A DNA stretch of 64,000 bases from Pseudoduganella umbonata. Its GTDB lineage: Bacteria; Pseudomonadota; Gammaproteobacteria; Burkholderiales; Burkholderiaceae_D. Shown piece after piece: positions 52,598 to 61,657 of this stretch. The first letter of the stretch is position 1. Each line of letters begins with the position of its first letter. Under the pieces are notes generated by a model. That model saw only the letters and a program-made list of their open reading frames with translations, searched no databases and was not told the origin of the DNA. The translations under genes were made by a program, and so were the position numbers. The stretch lies in NCBI RefSeq assembly GCF_014192225.1, contig NZ_JACHXS010000001.1, forward strand, positions 584,440 to 648,439. Direction: 5' to 3'.

Positions 52598-54719
52598 TCA
52601 AAAGCTGCGCGTATAGCTAACCGAGAACGTCCGGCCGCGGCCGGCGAAGTAGGACAGCGGGTCCTTGAAGTTGACCGATTGCGGGTAGTAGCCGATGTAT
52701 TGGCGGTCGGCCAGGTTCTCGATGCCGAGGCCGAAACGGCCCCAGTCGGTGTCCCAGGTGCCCGCCAGGTCGGCCAGCGTGTAGCCGTCGAAGTGCTCTT
52801 CCAGGTTGATCGGGCCGGCCGTGCGGCCGATGTTGATGTCGCGATCCGCCAGGCGCGTGGCCTGCAACCGCAACTGCGTACGCGGCAGCGGCTGCCAGTT
52901 GGCTCCCAGTACCAGCTTGTCCGGGCCCTGCGAGCGGGCGCCCAGTGCCAGGTCCATCGGCGCACCGGCAGCGGCGGCGGTCCGGCCCATCGTCCGGGCA
53001 TAGGTGCCGAACGCCGAAAGGGTCGTGGTGGGGCGGAACTCGGCGGATACTTCCCAGCCGCGCACGGTCGTCGGCACGCGATCCAGTACGCCGAGGCCTT
53101 CGGAATTGATCCGCATGACGGTACCCAGCTTGGAGCGCGAGTCGTAGAACGACGCGCCCGCGCTGCCCCGCGCGCCGCGCCAGTTGATGCCGATTTCCTG
53201 GTTGCGGGTAATCACCGGCTGCAGTGAGAACAGGCCGTCGACCGACTGGCCGGGACGGTTGACGCCGCGCAGCACCACGCCGACGTCGGGCAGGCCAAAG
53301 CCTTCCGACGACGACACGAATGCCGACCAGGCAGGGGCGAAGCGCCAGACCGCGCCGATGTTCTTGACCGCCTTGTCGAAGGAGCGCTTGCCGCCCCCCC
53401 ACCTGGACGCCGCCGTACGACCACAGCGTCGTGTACGAGTCGACGTCGAGCCTGGCGGATTCGTGGCGCACGCCGCCGCGTACCGTGACCGGGCCGGCCT
53501 CGTATTCCAGCTGCAAAAATGGTGCGGTCGAGGTGAAGTCGAGGGTCGGCACCCACGTGCGGTTCGTCAACGCCATGCGCTGGCCGCTGCGGTCGCGCAG
53601 GTGATCGATGCCCAGCGTGGCCTCGAGCCCCGGCAGCAGCAGGCCGGGTCGCACCCATGTCAGCTTGGCGCCATGCTTGGCGGCGTTGATCTCGGACTGG
53701 TCAAACAGCATGCCGACCGGGGCCAGGCGGGCGTCCTGGAACGTGATCGTATTGCTGCCGCCATACAAGGCCGTGAAATCCTGACTGAATACCTGCGCAG
53801 CAAAAGTGCCGCCCAGCAGGGCGCCGTGGCGGTAATCGAGGCTGGCGGTACGCACGTCGTTGCGAGCCGGGTTGCCAGGCGGGCGCCCCGGCGTGGAGGA
53901 CGTGGGGATGCCTTTCGCGAAATCGGCGGGCACGGTGCGGTAATCGAGCTCCCCCCGGAAATTGAAGCGGTTGACGGTCAACTGCACGCGCTGTTCGCCT
54001 ACGTCACGCCCCAGCTTGAGGAACAGGTCGTGGCCGCCGGCGTCCAGCGTGTCGCCTTGCAAAGCATCGATGCCGATTCGACGGCCGCTGCCGTCATAGG
54101 CCATGCCGCGCCGCTGCACGCTGGCATAGCCGAACAGGTCGAACGCGGCGGACTTGTGCGTCACCGAAAAACCCGTCTTCCAGTCCACGTTATCGTCGCG
54201 GAACCCGGTGGCCGCCCTGGCGTGCACGGCAAACGCGGTGCCAGGCTGGCGCGGCGTCTTCGTGATGTAGTTGATGATCCCGCCCGTGGCGCCCATGCCT
54301 TGCATGGCGGAAGCGCCAGCGATGACTTCGATCCGCTCGATGATCGCCGTATCGGCGAAATATCCTTCGCGCATGCCGGCGCGCAGTGGATTGGACTGCG
54401 GAACGCCGTCGAGAAGGATCAGCGGCATGCGTCCGCGCAGCGATTCGCCCGTGGACGAAATCTTTTGCCGGCTGGGGGCGTAACCCGGAATGTACGTGGC
54501 GAGTGCGGCGGATGGATCGTCCGCCAGCAGATACTGCGTTTCCAGTTCCCGCTGCGCCACCACGGTCACCGCGCCAGGAATCCGGTCGACCGATTTCGCA
54601 TTGCGCGTCGCCGTCACGACGACTTCGGCCAGCGGCGTTTCCTCGGCCCGCACCGGCAGCTGCCCCAGCGCAAGGCATGCCAGCGCCAAGGCGTGCGGAA
54701 TCGGATGCGGGTGGACCAT
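52598..54719 (-). pseudogene. TonB-dependent siderophore-type receptor, frameshifted at a G7 tract
   Basis: The gene begins at ATG 54719 (RBS AGGAG, signal peptide MVHPHPIPHALALACLALGQLPVRA in part). The plug domain has TPLAEVVVTATRNAKSVDRIPGAVTVV, RGRMPLILLDGVP and EVIAGASAMQGMGATGGIINY (in parts), and the barrel ends with a terminal F (SYTRSF). The frame breaks at seven Gs on the coding strand (53394-53400 as C7). Removing one G joins SYGGVQVGG directly to GKRSFDKAVKNIGAVWRF in the downstream frame. So the receptor is full-length (about 706 aa) apart from one base. Either a sequencing error, a fresh mutation, or slip-strand phase variation. Confidence 0.88.
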
Positions 54720-54801
54720 GCCAATGGCTCCTGTAAAAAAGTAAAAGCCGGAAATAATAACCGTTCTTGAAAGCAACAGCAAATCGCAGATTGATATCGG
54801 T

Positions 54802-54822
54802 AATGTAATAAATGATTACATT
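54802..54822. promoter_or_regulatory. Inverted repeat in the receptor/KfrA-like gap
   Basis: AATGTAAT (54802-54809) and ATTACATT (54815-54822), perfect 8-bp arms with a 5-base spacer, in an AT-rich stretch 83 bases upstream of the TonB receptor start. It has the shape of an operator; the binding protein is unknown. It does not fit the Fur consensus well. Confidence 0.5.
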
Positions 54823-54922
54823 TTACGTTTTACTTGCTTCTTGTGTGCTGGCACCCGGTGTAGCGTTTGACTCATCGTTTCTTTTACAGCAAAGGATTGG
54901 CGGATGCATCAGAAATGCAACA

Positions 54923-54937
54923 TAATACGTTGTATTA
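54923..54937. promoter_or_regulatory. Possible autoregulatory operator of the KfrA-like gene
   Basis: TAATAC-GTT-GTATTA, perfect 6-bp arms, 18 bases upstream of the KfrA-like start. A second short palindrome (TGCAT-ATGCA type) lies just before at 54904-54918. KfrA proteins are known to bind inverted repeats in their own promoters. Confidence 0.5.
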
Positions 54938-54955
54938 CTAACCAGATTATGTACC

Positions 54956-56008
54956 ATGACCCTTCCGATTGCCGACAAAACCGCTGCCAGATCCGCTGAA
55001 GAATTGCTGCTGGACGATATAGAAGCCTTGCGTGCCCGTTGTGCCAGCACGCAGGAGCTGTACGGCGAGGTGTGCGCGGTCATGTTCTTTCGCTATGGCA
55101 TGACGCCAACGGCGAACCGGCTCTACCAGCTGGTACGCAAGGGCAGCATGTCGGCACCGGCTGACGCGCTGGCCAGATTCTGGAGCCAGTTGCGTGAACG
55201 CAGCCGGGTAACCATCGAAGGGCCGGACCTGCCTGACAGCCTGCGCACGGGCGCGGGTGAGTTGCTGGCGGCGATGTGGCGGCAGGCGCAGGAAGCTGCC
55301 GGCGCATCGCTGGCTGTGCTGCGCGAGGAAGCCGAGGCGCGGATCGCTGCGGCCGGCCAGGCGGAGGAGGCGGCGGCGGCGCGCATCGCTGCACTGGAAG
55401 TCGAATTGGCGACGGAGCGTGCGGTGTCGGCCGCGGCGCGCGAGGACGTTGCGACGCTGCGCCACCAGTTCGCCGCCAGCGAAGCTCTGAACGCCAAACT
55501 GCGCCAGCGGATCGACGACGCGCGCAAGGAACTCAACGAGCAGCATGCCTGGTTCAAGACTGTCGAGCGAGATCACGCCGCCACGCTCGACAAAGTGCGC
55601 GTGCAATTGCAGGCCGAGCGCGACGCTGCCGACGCGGCCCGTCGGCACGCGGCGCAGGCGCTGGAGCGCGAACGTGCCAACGCGGACCGCCTGCAGCAAG
55701 CGCTCGACGCCGAACGCGCCGCCGCCTCGGGCGCCGCCGAACGTCATCGCGTCGAGCTGCGCGAAGCACAAGCCCGGCTTACCGAGCTGTATCAGCGTAT
55801 CGGCGTGCTGGACGGCGGCGCCGCCGCCGCATCAGCCGAACGCGACCGCGCGCTCGATGAGCTGGCGGCCGCGCGGCATGCACTGGCGACCGCGCAGGCG
55901 GAAGCCGCCGCAGCCACGGGTCGTGCCGTGGCACTGGAGGCCGCCCTGCGACATGCCGGGGACCGTCCCGTGCCGGCCAGGCCACACACCCGGCTGCAGG
56001 CCGACTGA
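54956..56008 (+). CDS. KfrA-like DNA-binding protein with long coiled coil
   Basis: 350 aa. An N-terminal HTH domain of the KfrA_N type (MFFRYGMTPTANRLYQLVRKGSMSAPADALARFW in part: TPTANRLYQLVRKGSM) is followed by an almost continuous Ala/Glu/Arg-rich coiled coil from about residue 110 to 330. On plasmids KfrA is a DNA-binding autorepressor with a filament-like tail that helps partition. Here it is chromosomal-looking, between two TonB receptor genes; no rep, par or tra gene is nearby. Many Oxalobacteraceae carry such orphan copies. Confidence 0.82.
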   Translation: MTLPIADKTAARSAEELLLDDIEALRARCASTQELYGEVCAVMFFRYGMTPTANRLYQLVRKGSMSAPADALARFWSQLRERSRVTIEGPDLPDSLRTGAGELLAAMWRQAQEAAGASLAVLREEAEARIAAAGQAEEAAAARIAALEVELATERAVSAAAREDVATLRHQFAASEALNAKLRQRIDDARKELNEQHAWFKTVERDHAATLDKVRVQLQAERDAADAARRHAAQALERERANADRLQQALDAERAAASGAAERHRVELREAQARLTELYQRIGVLDGGAAAASAERDRALDELAAARHALATAQAEAAAATGRAVALEAALRHAGDRPVPARPHTRLQAD

Positions 56009-56418
56009 GTTTTGCCCTTCACACCGCTAGTAACTATGTGTGGCGCGATTGGTACAAATCGGGCGCTACACGGCAGTGCTGCAAGGAGTTCTCTGGCGGC
56101 AACATCGGAGACCGTGAATGATCGAAACCTGAGCATTGCTTGCGCAATTGCCGATCGCTTCGCACCGCCGTAAATGAAATTAAATCCTTTCAAATCAATA
56201 CGAAAGATCGGCGCGGCGCAGTCAAAGGATTTCTTGGAGAAATAAGAATTGTCCAAAAGAATTTTAGCAATCTGCCATGCGATATCAAATACGATATCGA
56301 ATACCCTAAAAAAGTCATTGGATCGGTGTCGGTGTGGTCCCTACTATTGGCTCGCAGCATCAAGTTGACAGTGGTAGCACACGTCTTTGACAAAAACTAT
56401 AACGATCAGGAGATCTAC
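56009..56418 (+). other. AT-rich leader region upstream of the large TonB receptor (410 bases)
   Basis: From about 56170 the GC content falls sharply compared with the flanking genes. It contains the inverted repeat AAATCCTTT (56182-56190) / AAAGGATTT (56224-56232) and an RBS AGGAG at 56408-56412. An open frame runs in from 56140 in phase with the receptor but lacks coding character. The promoter and a long 5' leader probably lie here. Confidence 0.6.
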
Positions 56419-59064
56419 ATGACATCGACTTTGTTCGGTCAAACTCCCCCATCGCATCAGATGAAAATGAAGCTGACGGTCGCCGTGCTGGCGGGCGCCG
56501 GCATCCTCAGCAGCGCCTCCGTATGGGCGCAGAATGCCCAGGCCGTCGCGGAAGCGCAGGCCACTTCCGCACCGGTTGCGGTCGTCGTCACCGGCGTGCG
56601 CCGCGCCGCGCAAAGTGCGCAAACGATCAAGAAGAACTCCGACGAAGTAATCGATTCGATCGTTGCGGAAGAAGCGGGCAAGTTCCCGGACAAGAACGTC
56701 GCCGAGATCCTTGGCCGCGTCACCGGCGTGCAGATCCGCCGCGCAGGCGGCGAAGCCAGCGATGTGATCATTCGCGGCCTGCCGGGCCTGACGACGCTGC
56801 TGAACGGCCGCGAAGTCTACACGTCCACCAACCGCAACCTGCACCTGGCGGACATCCCGACCACGATGCTGCAGCGCGTCGACGTCTACAAGACGCAAGG
56901 CGCCGAGATGGTCGAAGGCGGCACCGCCGGCGTGATCGACGTGCGTACCGCGCGTCCGTTCGACTTCAAGGGCTTTTCCGCCAGCCTGACCGGCCGCGCT
57001 GAAAACCGCGACAAGGCCGACACCACCGATCCGCAAGTGTCCGGCATGATCTCGAACCGCTGGAAGAATGACCTGGGCGAATTCGGCGCCCTGTTCGGCG
57101 TGTCGTACCAGAAGGGCCACTATTTCGATGAAGTGACCTGGAACTCGCCGCCGGACAATACGGTGACCAACAACACCAGCAAGCCGAATCCCGCGGTCAC
57201 CGGCCCGGTCGACCTGGGACACTCGAGCACGATCGGCGTGCGCGAACGCTACTCCGCCAACTGGGCATTCCAGTTCAAGCCGGCGCGCAATGTGGAACTG
57301 TACGCGGAAGGCTGGTCGACCCGCATCGATCACGACCGCGAAAGCCAATTCTTCCTCGGTAACCTGGGCTGGGGCCCGGCGACGCAATACACCGTATTCC
57401 CCGGTACCAACCAGGTCGACACGGTCACGTCGTCCGGCAGCCCGTTTGCGCTGAGCTCGAACCAGACGCCGCGCGACGATTCGGAAACGCACCAGGGCGC
57501 GATCGGCGCCAAGTGGAGCGTCACGCCGGACCTGCGCGTATCGACCGAGTTCGTCCGCACCACCGCCCGCTGGAAGCAGGACATGCCGATCATGGAGATG
57601 CTGGCGCATCCGACCACGATCGTCGGCCAGACCTATGTCGACGGTGGCGCGCGGTTCGACTACCCCGGCTACAACATGCTGGACCCGAACAACTACACGC
57701 TGCACAACTTCATCGACAATTGGCAGGCCTCGGGCGGCCAATCGAAGGACTGGCGCGCGGACGCGACCTACAACAATGGCGAGGAAGGCTTCTTCCGCGA
57801 GTTCAGCGCCGGCGTGCGTATCGCCAAGCGCAGCGCACGCTACCAGCATGAAAGCCTGAACTTCCTGCCGGCGGTGCCGGGCCTGCCCGCCGTCAGCTCG
57901 CTGCCTGGCCTGACCTGCCCGTCGCAGCGGTTCTCGAACGACTACGGCATGAACCAGTGGCTGACCGTCTGCGGCGACTACCAGCACCGCAACATCGATG
58001 CCGTGCGCAAGCTGTACGGTCGTGACGGCCGGACGGCGCCGGATCCGTTCTCGCTGTACACCAACAACGAAGACACCAGTGCCCTGTACGGCAAGACCCG
58101 CTTCGGCTTCAACGCCGGGCCGGTGCCGGTCGAAGGCACGGTGGGCGTGCGCGTCGTCAAGACCAAGCTGGACGTCAATGGCTTCTCGAACATCAACAAC
58201 CAGCCGGTGGCGGTGAACAAGAAGTCCTCCGACACCGACGTGCTGCCGAACCTGACGCTGAAAGCCAACCTGACCGACACGCTGATCGGCCGCATCAACG
58301 CCGGCAAGACCATCCAGCGCCCGGCCTTTGGCGACTTCAACCCGGGCATTTCGCTGGGCGCGACTCCGGACGGCCTGGGCATCTACGGCGGCAATGGCGG
58401 CAATCCGGACTTGAAGCCGGTCACCGGCAAGAATGCCGACGTAGCGCTGGAATGGTACTTCGCGCCGACCGGCAGCCTGACCGCGACGGTGTTCAAGCAC
58501 AAGTTCGAGAACTACATCATCCGCTCGCTGGCGATGGAAACGTTCGATGGCAAGCAGTACCGCATGGACCGCCCGCGCAACGTCAACGAAGGGCAGCTGG
58601 AAGGCATCGAGATCGGCTACCGCCAGTTCTACGATTTCCTGCCGGGCTGGCTGGGTGGTTTCGGCATGGAGGCGAACTACACGTACATGAAGGGTCACTT
58701 CCTGGACAACGGCAAGGAAGCGCCGTTCCAGGGCATGTCGAAGAACGCCTACAACATCGTCGGCTTGTATGAGCGCGGTCCATGGTCCGGCCGCCTGGCC
58801 TATAACTATCGCAGCCGGTTCGTCGACACGTTCAACTACCGCGCGATCGCGGCGCCGATCGGCCCGATCGACCTGATCGTCGATCCGATTGAGACGGTGG
58901 ATGCATCGATCTCGTACAAGATCAACGAGAACATGGGCATCACGCTGGACGTCGAGAACCTGAACGACCGGACGTACAACGATTACCACGGCATCGCCAG
59001 CAACCCGCGTGACGTGCGCCGTTACGACCGCGTGATCGGCCTGACGCTGCGCTGGAAGCTGTAA
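56419..59064 (+). CDS. TonB-dependent receptor (TonB-Xanth-Caul type)
   Basis: 881 aa from ATG 56419 with AGGAG at 56408. Signal peptide KMKLTVAVLAGAGILSSASVWAQ, residues 15-38. The plug has VVVTGVRRAAQSAQTIKKNSDEVIDSIVAEE (in part: SDEVIDSIVAEEAGKFPDKN), ILGRVTGVQIRRAGGE and VIIRGLPGLTTLLNGRE, typical of the family that includes carbohydrate and oligomer receptors rather than classical siderophore ones. Barrel follows; the C-terminus ends in L (LTLRWKL), not F. Ligand unknown: no glycoside hydrolase or sugar operon adjoins. Confidence 0.93.
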   Translation: MTSTLFGQTPPSHQMKMKLTVAVLAGAGILSSASVWAQNAQAVAEAQATSAPVAVVVTGVRRAAQSAQTIKKNSDEVIDSIVAEEAGKFPDKNVAEILGRVTGVQIRRAGGEASDVIIRGLPGLTTLLNGREVYTSTNRNLHLADIPTTMLQRVDVYKTQGAEMVEGGTAGVIDVRTARPFDFKGFSASLTGRAENRDKADTTDPQVSGMISNRWKNDLGEFGALFGVSYQKGHYFDEVTWNSPPDNTVTNNTSKPNPAVTGPVDLGHSSTIGVRERYSANWAFQFKPARNVELYAEGWSTRIDHDRESQFFLGNLGWGPATQYTVFPGTNQVDTVTSSGSPFALSSNQTPRDDSETHQGAIGAKWSVTPDLRVSTEFVRTTARWKQDMPIMEMLAHPTTIVGQTYVDGGARFDYPGYNMLDPNNYTLHNFIDNWQASGGQSKDWRADATYNNGEEGFFREFSAGVRIAKRSARYQHESLNFLPAVPGLPAVSSLPGLTCPSQRFSNDYGMNQWLTVCGDYQHRNIDAVRKLYGRDGRTAPDPFSLYTNNEDTSALYGKTRFGFNAGPVPVEGTVGVRVVKTKLDVNGFSNINNQPVAVNKKSSDTDVLPNLTLKANLTDTLIGRINAGKTIQRPAFGDFNPGISLGATPDGLGIYGGNGGNPDLKPVTGKNADVALEWYFAPTGSLTATVFKHKFENYIIRSLAMETFDGKQYRMDRPRNVNEGQLEGIEIGYRQFYDFLPGWLGGFGMEANYTYMKGHFLDNGKEAPFQGMSKNAYNIVGLYERGPWSGRLAYNYRSRFVDTFNYRAIAAPIGPIDLIVDPIETVDASISYKINENMGITLDVENLNDRTYNDYHGIASNPRDVRRYDRVIGLTLRWKL

Positions 59065-59111
59065 TCGGCAGGTATCCCGTTTGACGCGCCGCCCGGAGGG
59101 GCGGTCGATGA

Positions 59112-59150
59112 AGCGCGCTGTCCGGCTTTGGCCGGCAGCGCGCTTTTTTT
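59112..59150 (+). terminator. Terminator after the large TonB receptor
   Basis: Long stem AGCGCGCTG-t-CCGGC with GCCGGCAGCGCGCT (one bulged T), short loop, then seven T. Confidence 0.92.
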
Positions 59151-59238
59151 GTGCACCGCTTTTGCGCAACCCCTAGTGCGTGCAAGTTCCCGTAAATATC
59201 CCGGCATCATGGTTGGCCTGCGCGGAAACGGCTGCTAA

Positions 59239-59257
59239 AATGCGAATAGTTCTCATT
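59239..59257 (+). promoter_or_regulatory. Fur box upstream of the DUF3649-PepSY-DUF3325 set
   Basis: aatgcgaatagttctcatt matches the beta-proteobacterial Fur box form ATGCGAATGATTCTCAT closely, and a second overlapping TCTCATTATAGTTCTCAT half follows. It lies 74 bases before the DUF3649 start, so iron-repressed expression is expected. Confidence 0.75.
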
Positions 59258-59330
59258 ATAGTTCTCATCCCTGCTTGTGCCGCGGCATCTCGCGCAGGGA
59301 TCGAACCTTTCCAACGTACCCGATACCGCC

Positions 59331-59627
59331 ATGGCCGCACTGACCTCATCCCGTTTTCACATCGTCTCCCGCACGGCCGCTGCAGTACTCGGCGGCTATG
59401 CCTTCAGCTGGGGCGTGATCGCGTTCGGCACGGCCCTGCTGTTTGCCGCGGGCATGGAATTCCACGATGCCGAGCACCTGTCGTATATCGTCGGCCTGCT
59501 GGTGTTCCTGGTGGCGTTCCTGCTGGCTTTCGCGGCGCGCAGCCTGCCGCGGGTCTGGCTGGTGCTGGCCGGCGGCGGCGCGCTGCTGGCGGGCGCGGCG
59601 ACGCTGCTGCAACAACAACTCGTCTGA
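59331..59627 (+). CDS. DUF3649 family iron-uptake membrane protein
   Basis: 98 aa from ATG 59331. Three TM helices (about residues 10-32, 42-62, 66-90) with RTAAAVLGGYAFSWGVIAFGTALL (in part AAAVLGGYAFSWG), the DUF3649 pattern. The family accompanies PepSY and DUF3325 membrane proteins near siderophore receptors. Iron-related role is inferred from context and the Fur box. 12 bases before the PepSY gene. Confidence 0.85.
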   Translation: MAALTSSRFHIVSRTAAAVLGGYAFSWGVIAFGTALLFAAGMEFHDAEHLSYIVGLLVFLVAFLLAFAARSLPRVWLVLAGGGALLAGAATLLQQQLV

Positions 59628-59639
59628 GCGAGGCTTAAC

Positions 59640-61319
59640 ATGTTCCAGAATTTCCGCCTGGCGATGGCCTGGCTGCACACGTGGTTCGGCCTGTTCCTCG
59701 GCTTCGTGCTGATGGTCGTGTTCTTCTTCGGCGCGCTGTCGGTATTCGACCGCGAGATCGACCGCTGGGCAATGCCCGCGACGCGCTTCGAGCCGCAGCC
59801 GATGCCGTCGTTCGACAAGCTGCTGCGTCCCGTGTTCGAGGACATGCAGCCGCTCGAGGATGCCCGTGCGGCGATGCGCGACCAGGTCAACGGTCCGCTG
59901 CCCGAACGCTTCGATACCGTGGCCCGGATGGGCGCGTACACGACGCACCGCGATCCCGTGCTGGGCCTGTTCGTCGGCTATGAAGTGCCGAATGCGAAGG
60001 AAAAGGAAACCCAGATCTTCGCGCTGCGCACCGTCGACCCGCGCACCGGCACCGCGTTGCCGGACGACCGGCTGAAGATCGGCAGCGGCTTCTTCTATCC
60101 GCTGCACTACAGCCTGACGGTCGAATGGAAGAGCCTGGGATACTGGATCGTCGGCTTCGCCGCACTGATGATGCTGGTGGCGCTGGTCACTGGCGTCATC
60201 ATGCACCGCAAGCTGTTCCGCGAACTGTTCACGTTCCGGCCGAACAAAAGCACCCAGCGCAGCATGCTGGACCTGCACAACCTGACCGGCGTGGTAGCGC
60301 TGCCGTTCCATTTCTTCTTTGCCTTCACGGGCCTGGTCATCTTTGCCGGGATTTATTTCCCGGTCACCCACACCCAGCTTGCAGCGCTGCATGACAAGCA
60401 CGAGCAGGTCGAGGCACTGGAAACCGGGCTGCCGTACGCACGCGCCGGGGTTGCCGCGCCGTTGGCGCCGGTGGATGCGATGGTCGCCGAGGCGCAGCGC
60501 CGCTGGGCCGCGAAGGGGATGGCCGGCGACGTCGGCTTCCTGGCCGTGCAGTTCCCCGGCGACGCCAATGGCTATGTGTCGGTCTACCGCGCCGGTACCG
60601 ACCGCATCGCTCTGACCGGGGAAGGCATCCATTTCAAGGCATCTACCGGCGAACTGCTGCGCGAGGACCCGCCGCCCACGGTGGTTGCGCGCATCAACGA
60701 ATTCCTGACCGGCCTGCACCTGCAGCATTTCCGGCACTGGCTGCTGCGCTGGCTGTACGTGCTGGGCGGACTGGCCGGCTGTGCCTGTATCGCGACCGGT
60801 TTCCTGTTCTTTGTCGAGAAGCGCAAGCGCCAGCACGCGAAGCAGGGCAGCGCCGGCGCCCGCATCGTCGACGCGCTGGCCGTCACCACCGTCACCGGCA
60901 TGATGATCGCGGCGCTCGGCATGCTGATCGCCAACCGCTTGCTGCCGGATGCGATGCCGGCCGGCTGGCCGTGGCGCGGCGATATGGAGAAGTACTGCTT
61001 CTGGGGCGCCTGGGTCCTGGCGATGGCGCATGCGGTGTGGCGTACCGCACCGGTGGCCGCCGGCCGCCTGGCGCCGGCCTGGCGTGAACAGTGCCTGGCG
61101 ATTGCCGTGCTCGGCATTGCGGCGCCGCTGCTGAACTGGATCACCACCGGCGACCATCTGCTGCGCACGGTGGGTGCCGGCTACTGGCCGGTGGCCGGTG
61201 CCGACCTGTTCATGCTGGCGGGTGCCGGCCTGGCGTTCCTGGCGGCACGCCGGCTGCGGCGCCGTGCCGAAATGCCCGCGGCGGCCAATGCTGTGGCGAT
61301 GGAGGCCGGCCATGCGTGA
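59640..61319 (+). CDS. PepSY-associated TM protein (siderophore uptake/reduction type)
   Basis: 559 aa. A PepSY_TM membrane protein: MAWLHTWFGLFLGFVLMVVFFFGALSVFDREIDRW (in part AWLHTWFGLFLGFVL) with an N-terminal TM helix, a periplasmic region with FYPLHYSL, then helices near residues 170-195, 215-240, 360-390, and four or so more at the C-terminal end. Several membrane-embedded His (HLHLQHFRHW-like LHLQHFRHW) could bind heme. Relatives such as FoxB/PiuB assist inner-membrane siderophore iron release. Overlaps the DUF3325 gene by 8 bases (ATGCGTGA). Confidence 0.9.
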   Translation: MFQNFRLAMAWLHTWFGLFLGFVLMVVFFFGALSVFDREIDRWAMPATRFEPQPMPSFDKLLRPVFEDMQPLEDARAAMRDQVNGPLPERFDTVARMGAYTTHRDPVLGLFVGYEVPNAKEKETQIFALRTVDPRTGTALPDDRLKIGSGFFYPLHYSLTVEWKSLGYWIVGFAALMMLVALVTGVIMHRKLFRELFTFRPNKSTQRSMLDLHNLTGVVALPFHFFFAFTGLVIFAGIYFPVTHTQLAALHDKHEQVEALETGLPYARAGVAAPLAPVDAMVAEAQRRWAAKGMAGDVGFLAVQFPGDANGYVSVYRAGTDRIALTGEGIHFKASTGELLREDPPPTVVARINEFLTGLHLQHFRHWLLRWLYVLGGLAGCACIATGFLFFVEKRKRQHAKQGSAGARIVDALAVTTVTGMMIAALGMLIANRLLPDAMPAGWPWRGDMEKYCFWGAWVLAMAHAVWRTAPVAAGRLAPAWREQCLAIAVLGIAAPLLNWITTGDHLLRTVGAGYWPVAGADLFMLAGAGLAFLAARRLRRRAEMPAAANAVAMEAGHA

Positions 61320-61629
61320 CGCACTGATGTTGCTGGCGGCCCTCATCGCCAGCCTTGCAGGAATGGGCTGGTTTGCGTTGTCGATGGAAACCCATTGGGC
61401 ACAGGTGAGGGGAGCGGTACCCCAGCCGGCGGCATTGGCGCGCCAGCTGCGTGGACTCGGCACGGCCGCGCTGGCAACGGCGCTCGTCCTGTGCCTGCTG
61501 GCCGATTCGGCCTCGATCGCGGTGCTGGTGTGGCTGATGGCGCTTGCCGCCGCCGCGCTGGCGGTGGCATTCACGCTGACCTGGCGTGCTCGTATCCTGG
61601 CAGTCCTGGTCTTCTGGGCCGGCCGCTGA
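61312..61629 (+). CDS. DUF3325 family membrane protein
   Basis: 105 aa with three TM helices; starts MRDALMLLAALIASLAGMGWFALSMETHW (in part GMGWFALSMETHW), the DUF3325 pattern. The gene's start lies inside the end of the PepSY gene, so it is translationally coupled. Third member of the Fur-controlled trio; no known reaction. Confidence 0.85.
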   Translation: MRDALMLLAALIASLAGMGWFALSMETHWAQVRGAVPQPAALARQLRGLGTAALATALVLCLLADSASIAVLVWLMALAAAALAVAFTLTWRARILAVLVFWAGR

Positions 61630-61657
61630 CGCTTGGGCGTCCAGGCAGGCGCGGCTG

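Noticed and set aside
54956..56008. Integrated plasmid marked by the KfrA-like gene
   Set aside because: No replication, partition, transfer or toxin-antitoxin genes and no attachment-like repeats around it; orphan chromosomal KfrA-like genes are common.
56365..56403. TTGACA ... TATAAC promoter before the large TonB receptor
   Set aside because: The two elements are 27 bases apart, too far for a sigma-70 promoter.
56344..61574. Two long minus-strand frames antisense to the TonB receptor (941 codons) and the PepSY gene (742 codons)
   Set aside because: Both are mirror frames of well-recognised plus-strand genes.
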